15,241 nucleotides of DNA from Planctomycetaceae bacterium (GTDB taxonomy: Bacteria; Planctomycetota; Planctomycetia; Pirellulales; Thermoguttaceae), in the NCBI GenBank assembly GCA_009783865.1, contig WRCR01000035.1:1-15241 (forward strand), in the 5' to 3' direction. Of the stretch, positions 1 through 6,862 are shown piece after piece; position 1 is the first letter of the stretch, and each line of letters opens with the position of its first letter. The position numbers and the translations under genes are program-made. The notes below the pieces were generated by a model. It searched no databases. It saw nothing but the letters and a program-made list of their open reading frames with translations, and was not told where the DNA came from.

Positions 1-37
1 CGGTAATCAATAAAATAATAAGCAGTAGTTTTTTCAT
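1..37 (-). CDS. 5' end of an exported protein gene (partial)
   Basis: An ATG at 37 on the minus strand opens a frame of 12 complete codons reading MKKLLLIILLIT before the window ends. Two lysines followed by an unbroken hydrophobic run are typical of the start of a Sec signal peptide or lipoprotein signal. It lies 67 bp downstream of the HEAT-like gene on the same strand. No Shine-Dalgarno sequence is visible. A TTGACG hexamer at 80-75 could be a -35 box, but no good -10 follows. Nothing can be said about the mature protein. The start is judged real because of its signal-like composition and its place after a complete gene. Confidence 0.55.
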   Translation of the reverse strand, partial: MKKLLLIILLIT

Positions 38-104
38 AGTTATTTCACGGTTAGAGATAGATTGTCTCACTTAGCGTCAATTTTAATCCTACGCCGGACA
101 AAAA

Positions 105-1631
105 TCAATAACCGATTTTCTCTGCAAGATTGACAATCCGCTGGTCGGTATCCCGCTTGCTCTTTTCTGCTAACTGACGGCGCAAGGCAGGGTCGGAAGT
201 CGTTGTCAGATACACCATTGCTTGATAGCGCACATCAGCATCGGGGTCGTTAGTCAATTCCAGCAGCCAAATATGCTGCGGTATGCCCGCCGTTTGCGGA
301 ATCTTTGCGATAAGTTCCTTCCGCACCGCAGAATCGGGATGATAAAGTTCGTATGCCAACTTCAAATGTAGTTCCCGAAAGCCGTCTCTTGCCGTCAGCG
401 TTTTTTGCACTTCGGAAACGATTTGCGAGTCCCCGCTGTGAAGCAATTTCATCAGTTGTATCGTTGGAAGCGAAGGAACTTTTGACACCGGAATTGACTC
501 AAACTTGTCGTTAATGAAATCACCATCAGTCTTCTCCGATGGCTGCGAATTATCATCCCGTTTCAATTTTTTCGGCGGATTTCTTTCGGAAATATAATCC
601 GAAATGATGTCGATTTCCTCTGTTTCGTCAATAACTGGTATTTCCTTATATTCACGGACGGTTTTGCCGCTAACACCGGCAAGCGCGGGTTCCGAAGTCC
701 GAGTCCGTGCAAGGTAAGTACCGCCGGTATTGTTTCGCAAGGTATCCGGCTGACTCTCCGGTGAAGAGCGGTTTTGCGAAGCGTGAAATTGCGGCGATTG
801 ATAATACGCTATCAACCGTTCCGCATTTGGTACCGACATCGTATCCGCTAATAATTCCTCGTTTATACTGCTTTCCATGTTGTGCGGACTAAACAGCGGC
901 TTGCCGTTTTCCGCCATCAAAACCGGATGAGCATAACGGGGATGAAACAGCGCAGCGGTTTCCCGTCTTTCGGAATTATCTGAATTGCCCGCGGTCGCAC
1001 GGCTATTTGTTTCGAGTAAATCGAGTATCGCAATACAGTTGCGGTTCGCTTTTCGTCCGTCGTCATTCTGTATCCGATTGTTCGACAACTCGAAGCCCTC
1101 CGCTAGTGAACGAATCAATGAACGTGTCAATACAGCGGCTGCGGCTTGTCCCGAAGACCGAAACTGTGGTGCTTGTTCCTGCAATGCTTTCGACAACTGC
1201 AATTCCCAGCGAAAAGGATTCTTGGAATTTCTGTATCGATGCCGATTTCTAATTTCGTTTTGCAGTCCTTCAAAACAGGCGTTAAACACGGCTTGGCGTT
1301 CCGAATTGATACCGCTGACCAGACCGGAAAGACCGGCTTCGTCGAGTTGAATCAGCAGCGCGGTATAGACCGGAATATCTTTTTCATCGCAGGTTTGCAA
1401 TTCTTTGGCGTATTGTTCGGCAATATGAAACGGCGTTTGCGATACCTGCACCACGAAAAACAGTAGAACAAGAAACGTTGCCGGTATTAGCAGTCCCCAA
1501 GGTGAAAGCAGAAACTTGCCGCAGGCAAACGTAAGACATTTCCAGAGAACTATCGGAAGAGCGAAAAGAAACGCTCCCAGCAATTCAAAAGGAAAGAGCA
1601 AATACTGTAAAAGTCCAACGACCCGCTGCAT
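105..1631 (-). CDS. membrane-anchored protein with C-terminal HEAT-like repeats
   Basis: The 508-residue product has two hydrophobic segments near its N-terminus (about residues 5-30 and 45-63), which should anchor it in the inner membrane. A long polar, low-complexity middle follows, rich in Asn, Arg, Ser and Glu. The last ~110 residues look like helical HEAT-type repeats: pairs of helices with patterns such as HPDSAVRKELIAKI and DPDADVRYQAMVYL, each with the Asp-x-x-Val-Arg signature seen in HEAT repeats. Such repeats normally bind protein partners. The frame could be extended upstream to a TTG at 1724, but a promoter-like pair (TTGCCG at 1718-1713, TATTAT at 1695-1690) lies between, so the ATG at 1631 is preferred. 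No Shine-Dalgarno sequence is seen. It follows the DUF11 gene on the same strand, separated by a terminator-like hairpin. The specific function is unknown. Confidence 0.75.
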   Translation of the reverse strand: MQRVVGLLQYLLFPFELLGAFLFALPIVLWKCLTFACGKFLLSPWGLLIPATFLVLLFFVVQVSQTPFHIAEQYAKELQTCDEKDIPVYTALLIQLDEAGLSGLVSGINSERQAVFNACFEGLQNEIRNRHRYRNSKNPFRWELQLSKALQEQAPQFRSSGQAAAAVLTRSLIRSLAEGFELSNNRIQNDDGRKANRNCIAILDLLETNSRATAGNSDNSERRETAALFHPRYAHPVLMAENGKPLFSPHNMESSINEELLADTMSVPNAERLIAYYQSPQFHASQNRSSPESQPDTLRNNTGGTYLARTRTSEPALAGVSGKTVREYKEIPVIDETEEIDIISDYISERNPPKKLKRDDNSQPSEKTDGDFINDKFESIPVSKVPSLPTIQLMKLLHSGDSQIVSEVQKTLTARDGFRELHLKLAYELYHPDSAVRKELIAKIPQTAGIPQHIWLLELTNDPDADVRYQAMVYLTTTSDPALRRQLAEKSKRDTDQRIVNLAEKIGY

Positions 1632-1689
1632 CGTGAAAAAGCGGAAAACAGGAAAAATACGAGGAAAATTGAGATAAAAATCCGAGGTA

Positions 1690-1718
1690 ATAATATCGAT
1701 TCTGCCGAATGCCGGCAA
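1690..1718 (-). promoter_or_regulatory. putative sigma-70 type promoter of the HEAT-like gene
   Basis: On the minus strand TTGCCG (1718-1713) is followed by exactly 17 bases and then TATTAT (1695-1690). Transcription would begin near 1683, giving a leader of about 50 nt before the ATG at 1631. The -35 box forms the end of the element CTTTTTGCTCTTGCC, which recurs at two sites near 10,850 and 10,920. Assigned by eye from consensus similarity. Confidence 0.4.
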
Positions 1719-1721
1719 GAG

Positions 1722-1750
1722 CAAAAAGAGGCGGGGGCTTTAGCCCCCGC
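1722..1750 (-). terminator. probable intrinsic terminator of the DUF11-repeat gene
   Basis: The palindrome GCGGGGGCTTTAGCCCCCGC occupies 1731-1750: an 8-9 bp perfect GC stem with a very short loop. On the minus strand it is followed by CCTCTTTTTGCTC, giving a T-run right after the stem. It starts 10 bp beyond the stop codon of the DUF11 gene (1761), the expected place for a rho-independent terminator. The T-run also forms part of the recurrent element that precedes the next gene's promoter. GC-rich palindromes like this can also be dispersed extragenic repeats (a second, different one is at 5038-5055), so the terminator role is inferred. Confidence 0.55.
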
Positions 1751-1760
1751 AATCGCAATT

Positions 1761-4457
1761 TTACCGCAAGAATGGGTCTTCAAGTGCCGTCGCCGTTCCT
1801 TGCGGAACTGCCGGTAATACCTGATTCTGATTAACCGTATTCGGTTTCGCTGCGTTTTGCGGAGCCGCTTCCGGCAATACCGATTGCGGTAATGCCGCCC
1901 GCAACGGTTTCGGTTCACTCTCTTTTCTCACCGCATTGAGTGTTACCGGCGAAGGGTTAGCCGAAGGATTGGTTTCGGCACCCTCTTTTCCAACGCGGTT
2001 CTTATGCTTCTGATAGCAGTAAGTCGCCTGCTCGAAAAGAAGATGCGCATTCACGCCGGGACAATTCACTTCTGCCCGCATCCGATGTTTGCCCGCCTTT
2101 TCCGCCTTCACTTTGATTTTCAACGTTATCGTCTGACCGGCACTGACCGACGGAATCTTATCGAAAACAACCTGTCCGTCGTTCATTGTTCCATTGGCAC
2201 CTTCCACCGCAAACGGTTCGAGACCGGAAGCAAAGGCGGCACATACTTCAACGTCCTCTGCGGGTTTTGTACCGCGATTAGCAACATTGATAGAATATAC
2301 TACTTCTTGTCCGACTTCTACGGGCCCCTGCGGATTATCAACGTCCATCCTCAAATCGGCGATGGCTTCCGCACCAACAGAACCGCTGGAACCGGCAACC
2401 AATCCGCTGATGTCGCTGACAACGGCTTCGAGTTTGCAAATGCCTTCCCGTTTCGGTTCGCAGATAATAGTTGCGGCAAATTTATCACCGGCGGCAATAG
2501 TCGGAATGTTCCACGTAACAATGTTTTGTTGCGAAAACTTTCCGTTGCTGTCGTTGGTCAGATACTTCGCACCGAGCGGAATTGATACCGCTAAATCCAA
2601 ATTAGTTGCCGCCGCATTTCCCTCATTTTTCACGATAACGTGAAATTCTGCCGGGTTATCTACAAACTGCACTTCCGGTGCTTCAACCTTCACCGATATA
2701 TTCGGACGGAGAACCTTCACCCGCTTGGAAACCTGAGTGGTCACATCATAACTTCCCGTTGCGAGAATGTTAATGTCAATATGCTCTTGCTTTCCCGTCC
2801 AAACATCGACATCAATCGTCTGTTCTTCGCCTGCTTTTAGAACCGGCAAAGTACAGGACTTCATGTCGGAACCCGTTTGCAGTAATTCCAAATTCAGTTT
2901 TTCGGCATCTCCATTTCCGGTATTCTTGACGATAAGTTTGTATCCCACGTTTGCTCCCCAAAGAACTTCGTCGGGACCTTGCAGCACCATTTCGACAACC
3001 GGCTGCTGTACTTCGATTTTCGCAACAGCAGTCGTTTTATGAAAATCATAACAGATTCTTAAATCAACGCTTTTGCGTTCCTGCGGAACAAGATGAAGGA
3101 CGAGTTGTTCTTCGGCAGTCGGGTCAAGCCGGCTGATTTTCCATACGAATTCACGGGATTCCTTGGACTCGCCCTTAATATTAGCGGCTTGTACCACAGA
3201 TGTCGTTCCTGTGCTTACATCCGGCGGCAATATTTCAATCCAGTTCGGAATATCAACGGTGAGCAGGACTTGCTCGGCAGCCGCTCCGCCGCGATTACTC
3301 ACCCTTATTCGATACAAGGATTCTTTTCCAACCACAATACGGGAATCACCTTCCGTTTCAACTTCGAGGAGCGGACTTACCAGAAACGCCTTTCCCTTTC
3401 CGACAACACGATTTACCAGTTGTTTCTCTGCCAGCTTTTCTGTTAACTTTTCCGGCAACTTTTCTTCTGGTTTTTGTGCCGCAACAGTTTCTCCTGCATT
3501 TTCCTTCGCAGTTTGATTCCAAAGGGAATGTTTCGACCCCGTGCTGGTGCCGACACTGATACCGCCTATGGGCGGCAAATCCGAATTCGCCGAAGACGTT
3601 TCCCGCAGTGAATTGTAGCCGATGTCGTTTTTTGCGGTGTCAATTCGTTGTATTTCCGCCTTCGCAACATTCGTTGAGTTGGACGGATTGAACGGCGTTG
3701 CTTCCGTTATGACTGGAAACGTTTCTGTTATTTCAACTCTTTTTGTTACCTTATCGAATATACTTTCAACAGGAGAATCAACTGACGGCTGTACCGCAAT
3801 ACTCTCTGATGGCATTGCGACTGTTTTTGTATTTGAACGACTAACACCGAAGTCCGGTGCTTGCGGCGAATTTTGGGAGTCCGTAATTTGTGCCGTCTGA
3901 TTCTGCGCGGTCTCTACGGGCAAGTCACTCATCATTCGGTTGCGCATTGATTGCAACCGGCGGAGTGTTTTGCTTTCATCGGCAGTATCTTCCGCCTCCT
4001 CTGTAACAGCAGGACTCGGTTTCACAACGCTGTTCATTTTCTGTTCTAACTGAACGCTCCGGTTTTGTTGTGAGGCGGCAACGGTTAGTTTGTTTTCCGG
4101 GGCGGACTGATCAAAATTTCTGATTTCAACCGCTTTGATAGGTTTCGGCGGAGTAGTCGGAATTGCAATCTCAACCGGTGCATTAGGATTACTTGGCTGC
4201 GCGGTATTCACCGGTGTTTCTGCCTCATCTTCGTCTTTTGCAAAATTCACTATGGAACGTTTGACGCGGTCAAAGAACCCAGATACTCTTTTTTCGACTG
4301 AAGTTGACTTTTCCGCGGATTCGTTTTGGCCGCGCACTGAATTTTCGGTTCGGACCGATATAGATTCTGATGTGCCGTCAGACAAAACTGCCGAGGCGGC
4401 AGACAAACTAATTACGGCACAAAGTGCAGCCGCAAAGAAAATGTTTTTGCGTGTCAT
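1761..4457 (-). CDS. large secreted protein with four DUF11-like repeats
   Basis: The 898-residue product begins with a clear Sec signal peptide (MTRKNIFFAAALCAVISLSA, likely cleaved near residue 23). Residues 25-350 are polar and low in complexity, rich in Ser, Thr, Gln, Glu and Pro, and probably extended. From about residue 365 to 805 come four copies of an Ig-like beta-sandwich repeat of the DUF11/CARDB kind. Each carries the hallmark 'YxIxVxNxGxxxAExVxL' pattern: YRIRVSNRGGAAAEQVLL, YKLIVKNTGNGDAEKLNL, FHVIVKNEGNAAATNLDL and YSINVANRGTKPAEDVEV. The C-terminal 90 residues are rich in Pro, Asn and Ala. Such proteins are usually cell-surface or periplasmic structural or adhesive factors; here that is inference. 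The start chosen is the ATG at 4457, with GGAGAG seven bases upstream, rather than a TTG at 4499 that would put 14 extra residues before the signal peptide. Confidence 0.85.
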   Translation of the reverse strand: MTRKNIFFAAALCAVISLSAASAVLSDGTSESISVRTENSVRGQNESAEKSTSVEKRVSGFFDRVKRSIVNFAKDEDEAETPVNTAQPSNPNAPVEIAIPTTPPKPIKAVEIRNFDQSAPENKLTVAASQQNRSVQLEQKMNSVVKPSPAVTEEAEDTADESKTLRRLQSMRNRMMSDLPVETAQNQTAQITDSQNSPQAPDFGVSRSNTKTVAMPSESIAVQPSVDSPVESIFDKVTKRVEITETFPVITEATPFNPSNSTNVAKAEIQRIDTAKNDIGYNSLRETSSANSDLPPIGGISVGTSTGSKHSLWNQTAKENAGETVAAQKPEEKLPEKLTEKLAEKQLVNRVVGKGKAFLVSPLLEVETEGDSRIVVGKESLYRIRVSNRGGAAAEQVLLTVDIPNWIEILPPDVSTGTTSVVQAANIKGESKESREFVWKISRLDPTAEEQLVLHLVPQERKSVDLRICYDFHKTTAVAKIEVQQPVVEMVLQGPDEVLWGANVGYKLIVKNTGNGDAEKLNLELLQTGSDMKSCTLPVLKAGEEQTIDVDVWTGKQEHIDINILATGSYDVTTQVSKRVKVLRPNISVKVEAPEVQFVDNPAEFHVIVKNEGNAAATNLDLAVSIPLGAKYLTNDSNGKFSQQNIVTWNIPTIAAGDKFAATIICEPKREGICKLEAVVSDISGLVAGSSGSVGAEAIADLRMDVDNPQGPVEVGQEVVYSINVANRGTKPAEDVEVCAAFASGLEPFAVEGANGTMNDGQVVFDKIPSVSAGQTITLKIKVKAEKAGKHRMRAEVNCPGVNAHLLFEQATYCYQKHKNRVGKEGAETNPSANPSPVTLNAVRKESEPKPLRAALPQSVLPEAAPQNAAKPNTVNQNQVLPAVPQGTATALEDPFLR

Positions 4458-4479
4458 CGTTTTTCTCTCCGAAATACCA

Positions 4480-4485
4480 ATTCTA
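4480..4485 (-). promoter_or_regulatory. possible -10 box of the DUF11-repeat gene
   Basis: On the minus strand TAGAAT (4485-4480) lies 22 bp before the ATG, so transcription would start near 4473 and the Shine-Dalgarno GGAGAG would sit a few bases into the message. No convincing -35 box is found at the right distance. Just upstream is TTGTTGCTCTTACG, a diverged relative of the TTTTTGCTCTTGCC element seen at other promoters in the window. Weak evidence on its own. Confidence 0.3.
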
Positions 4486-4595
4486 CGTAAGAGCAACAAT
4501 CGAAAAGATTGCGGTTCTTATCGGGTATATCGGCAAAAACGGGCTTGCCGGTTTAATCGACTTTGCGGATTTAACGGAATAAAATGATTTTGACG

Positions 4596-4647
4596 AAAAA
4601 AACCGGCACAGAACCGGCGCAAAACCAATGCAGAAGATTACGCCGGT
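4596..4647 (-). terminator. possible intrinsic terminator of the small lipoprotein gene
   Basis: Just after the lipoprotein stop codon the minus strand contains ACCGGCG (4647-4641), which can pair with CGCCGGT (4619-4613) or, as ACCGGC, with a second GCCGGT (4607-4602) that is followed directly by seven T residues (4602-4596). The second pairing gives a hairpin ending in a T-run, though with a long loop (33 bases). Two alternative 3' arms for one 5' arm is unusual. Confidence 0.4.
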
Positions 4648-4664
4648 CTCCTGTTTTACCCAAA

Positions 4665-4832
4665 CTAATTTGTCGTAGTACCTGCGGGAGCAGCAGGGGT
4701 GTCGCTTGGCGGTGCCGGTACGTTAGTAGCGGGCTTTTCGGCAGGCGGTGCCGACGGCTCTCGAACACAACTACTGCCCATAGCAAACACAAGTAAGGAC
4801 AAACCGAGAAGAAGGGAAACGATATTTTTCAT
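4665..4832 (-). CDS. small Pro/Ala-rich probable lipoprotein
   Basis: The 55-residue product has a short charged start (MKN), a hydrophobic core from residues 4 to 18 and then GSSC, so Cys22 is a likely lipidation site. The mature part is only about 34 residues and almost entirely Pro, Ala, Thr and Ser (APPAEKPATN, APPSDTPAAPAG), a flexible tail. The lipobox is atypical, with Gly rather than Leu/Val/Ile at -3. The start at 4832 is supported by GGAGA about nine bases upstream; a longer frame from 4880 would begin inside the promoter's -10 box and is rejected. It has its own promoter (4880-4907) and a terminator-like hairpin downstream, so it is probably a single-gene unit. No homologous family is recognised; it could be a small periplasmic anchor or lysis-type peptide, but nothing in the sequence decides this. 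Confidence 0.65.
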   Translation of the reverse strand: MKNIVSLLLGLSLLVFAMGSSCVREPSAPPAEKPATNVPAPPSDTPAAPAGTTTN

Positions 4833-4879
4833 TTTGAAATTCTCCATTGAAATTGAGTTGCAGAAAAATGTACACACCA

Positions 4880-4907
4880 ATTATAGCATGAAAAATTAAA
4901 TATGCAA
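4880..4907 (-). promoter_or_regulatory. promoter of the small lipoprotein gene
   Basis: On the minus strand TTGCAT (4907-4902), a 16-base spacer and TGCTATAAT (the perfect -10 TATAAT at 4885-4880, with the extended TGn motif) form a strong sigma-70 type promoter. Transcription would start near 4873, about 40 nt before the ATG at 4832. It diverges from the promoter at 4940-4968. Confidence 0.55.
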
Positions 4908-4939
4908 ATGACGATTGTCTTTTTATAGTCCGGTTTTGA

Positions 4940-4968
4940 TTGAGCATACTGTCGTTTTATGATACAAT
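4940..4968 (+). promoter_or_regulatory. promoter of the decayed kinase gene
   Basis: TTGAGC (4940-4945), a 17-base spacer and TACAAT (4963-4968), preceded by TGA as an extended -10, make a good sigma-70 type promoter. Transcription would start near 4975, about 35 nt upstream of the ATG at 5011. It has outlived the gene it serves, which is broken. Confidence 0.45.
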
Positions 4969-5010
4969 GACGTTTCTTGCACTCTGTATCCGATTCGATT
5001 TAATTGTCCC

Positions 5011-5452
5011 ATGTCCGAACCTGATGTAAAAAATACCGGCGGGCGTATGCCCGCCTTATGAAACCGAGTACGTTGACGTTCCTGCTATCATCAAAGCGAA
5101 AGCGGAGGAAGCCGCCGTCAGCGGTTTCGCCTACGGTTATATCTTCGCCAACAACTTCCGTCTCGAAACCTAAATCGGAAAAGGAGGAATTATCGACTTC
5201 GGATTGGCGGAAGAGATACGCACAAGTTTAGATCGATTCAGCGAAAGTACAGATGGACATCAGCGGTACACGTCCTTATATGTCGCCGGAACAATGGCAA
5301 GGCAAGTATCAGGATGCACGCACCTACCAATACGCTTTAGCGGTAATGGCATACAAGTTATTCAGCGGCAAGTTCCCCGCAGTGGGCGGTTCCTGCGGGA
5401 GTTGTTGCGGTTGTGGTTAGCCGGAAGACAGACGGGTATTCTGCACTTCTAG
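5011..5452 (+). pseudogene. degraded Ser/Thr protein kinase (PknB-like) remnant
   Basis: Pieces of a Hanks-type kinase lie in order but in all three frames. In one frame (about 5048-5250) NNFRLET is followed by an in-frame TAA (5171) and then IGKGG, the start of the glycine-rich ATP loop, fused directly to IIDFGLAEE, which holds the DFG magnesium-binding motif. The ~100 or more residues that should separate these, including the catalytic Lys and the HRD loop, are missing. After a frameshift near 5250 comes GTRPYMSPEQWQGKY (the activation-segment end and APE-like motif) and QYALAVMAYKLFSGKFP (subdomain IX). A second shift near 5375 leads to a hydrophobic stretch (AVPAGVVAVVV), a possible former membrane anchor, in a frame open to 5532. 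The 5' end (ATG at 5011, MSEPDVKN) is also out of frame with the rest. The gene cannot make a kinase. Confidence 0.8.
5038..5055. repeat. perfect GC-rich palindrome (7-bp stem, 4-base loop)
   Basis: GGCGGGC (5038-5044), GTAT and GCCCGCC (5049-5055) form a perfect hairpin inside the 5' part of the kinase remnant, at the point where the reading frame breaks. It resembles in style the palindrome at 1731-1750 and may be an inserted extragenic palindromic sequence. No T-run follows on the plus strand. Confidence 0.45.
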
Positions 5453-5494
5453 TTCCTTCCCTCATTTGCGGCGTTGTTTTTTTCAAAATCAATC

Positions 5495-5523
5495 TTGACA
5501 CGTTTCGCCGAAATTTGTATTTA
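5495..5523 (+). promoter_or_regulatory. promoter of the two beta-barrel genes
   Basis: A perfect -35 TTGACA (5495-5500) is followed by 17 bases and TATTTA (5518-5523), a weak -10. Transcription would start near 5530, giving a leader of about 38 nt before the ATG at 5568. It lies in the tail of the kinase remnant. No better candidate was found upstream of 5568. Confidence 0.45.
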
Positions 5524-5567
5524 ACGCATTGATAACTCGTATTCAAAAATTTCCTTGGCGGAAATAA

Positions 5568-6851
5568 ATGCAGAAATACCGTAAAAACAATCAGAAAAAA
5601 CGAAAAACAAGGCAGCGGACAACATCGCTCAATGCTGTGCTTTGCTTCATTGCGCTGTTTCTGCTCTGTTTCAATGATTATTCCTTCGCCCAATACGGCT
5701 CGATAGGACAGCAATCCGGTGTCTCAAGCAGTACATTATTGAATAATACCCAAAGTGTTCTTGTTGCACAAGCAGCACCTGTAATAACCGCAACTCCTGT
5801 TAACGGCGTTCCTGTACCGGCATCTGTTCCGTCAACATCAACCGTTTTGAGCGGTACAGCCGCATTACCCGCAGTACCGGTTTTTATTCAGCCGCTTGAC
5901 CCATACGCAGTTCCGCGCACAACTTCGCTCTTTGCTTCTTCGTCTGTTCCCGGTACGGTACCGGTAACATCCGCGGGCAGCAATTCCACGACCTTGTACG
6001 CCGCCCCGACTTATTCCGGTCAATGGAATCAAGTTGTACCGGAGACCTATCAGGCAGTCCGAAGGTTTCGTGAAGCAACCGAATTCACTTATACGATGAT
6101 GCCGGGCGGAAAAGGAGACAACGCCTTCGGTATCAACGAAGTTGACATCCGCATGCAACTGTCGTTTCCTTGCAGATTTATTCCGCATAACAGTTCGGCA
6201 GCCGTTGACTCCGATGGTTTTTTTTACGTTGCTCCCGGATTGAGTACTTTCTGGTGGAATGGACCTGTCGGACCGCCGGATATGCCGCCGAATGGTTTCG
6301 GAGCATTTATCGACTTCGGAATCAATCCGCGATTCAACGAGGTATTCTCAATGGAAGGTTGGTTTCGTCTCGGTGCGTATTCCGACTTCAAGAAAGTCAA
6401 ATCGGAAGCACTGCGCTATCAAGGACGTTTAGCCAGTATATTTACGGTTTCGCCGACTGTGCAGATTATCGGCGGTGCGCAGTATCTTGACCGCGTCCGT
6501 CTCAAAATCATTCCGGTCGGCGGCGTAATATGGACACCGAGAGACGATTTGGTCTTGCGGTTGACCTTCCCGAATCCAAAGATTTCACAGCGGTTCTGGC
6601 AGACTGCCAACGCCGACTGGTGGATTTATGCAGCGGCGGACTACGGCGGAAACAGTTGGTCAATAGACGGCATGGGACAAACCGACTACAACGATATACG
6701 TGTAGGCGGCGGTATTGAATTTGAAACACTAACAAAAATCAACGGACATATTGAATTCGGCGGTGCCTTCAATCGGGAATTATATTCCACCGATTACAAA
6801 CAGCGGAAGTTATCCGACGCAGTGTACCTGAAACTCGGTTTTGTATTTTAG
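5568..6851 (+). CDS. outer-membrane beta-barrel protein (DUF6268-like), paralog 1
   Basis: The 427-residue product starts with an unusually long basic N-region (many Lys/Arg in residues 1-17), then a hydrophobic core (residues 21-35) and SFA before a likely cleavage after Ala41. Residues 42 to about 150 are low in complexity, rich in Val, Pro, Thr, Ser and Ala. Residues from about 165 to the end alternate hydrophobic and polar positions with many Gly and aromatic residues, and the chain ends in Phe (YLKLGFVF), the usual C-terminal signature of outer-membrane barrels recognised by the BAM machinery. The block YLDRVRLKIIPVGGVIW followed by TPRDDL and a WWIYAAADYGG motif matches what I recall of planctomycete DUF6268 proteins. 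It is probably a porin-like barrel; the transported molecule is unknown. Eleven bp separate it from its paralog, so the two are likely co-transcribed. Confidence 0.75.
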   Translation: MQKYRKNNQKKRKTRQRTTSLNAVLCFIALFLLCFNDYSFAQYGSIGQQSGVSSSTLLNNTQSVLVAQAAPVITATPVNGVPVPASVPSTSTVLSGTAALPAVPVFIQPLDPYAVPRTTSLFASSSVPGTVPVTSAGSNSTTLYAAPTYSGQWNQVVPETYQAVRRFREATEFTYTMMPGGKGDNAFGINEVDIRMQLSFPCRFIPHNSSAAVDSDGFFYVAPGLSTFWWNGPVGPPDMPPNGFGAFIDFGINPRFNEVFSMEGWFRLGAYSDFKKVKSEALRYQGRLASIFTVSPTVQIIGGAQYLDRVRLKIIPVGGVIWTPRDDLVLRLTFPNPKISQRFWQTANADWWIYAAADYGGNSWSIDGMGQTDYNDIRVGGGIEFETLTKINGHIEFGGAFNRELYSTDYKQRKLSDAVYLKLGFVF

Positions 6852-6862
6852 AATAATATCCA

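Noticed and set aside
1632..1724. Upstream extension of the HEAT-like gene to a TTG at 1724
   Set aside because: The extension crosses a promoter-like pair and the T-run of the preceding terminator; the ATG at 1631 directly precedes the membrane segments.
2004..2585. 193-codon plus-strand frame
   Set aside because: It is antisense to the DUF11 repeats, which have clear motifs on the minus strand.
4458..4499. Upstream extension of the DUF11 gene to a TTG at 4499
   Set aside because: It would put 14 residues before a normal signal peptide, while the ATG at 4457 has a good Shine-Dalgarno sequence.
5204..5452. 82-codon plus-strand frame as an independent gene
   Set aside because: Its first part encodes the kinase DFG region (AEEIRTSL) and the rest is out-of-frame kinase sequence; it is part of the pseudogene.
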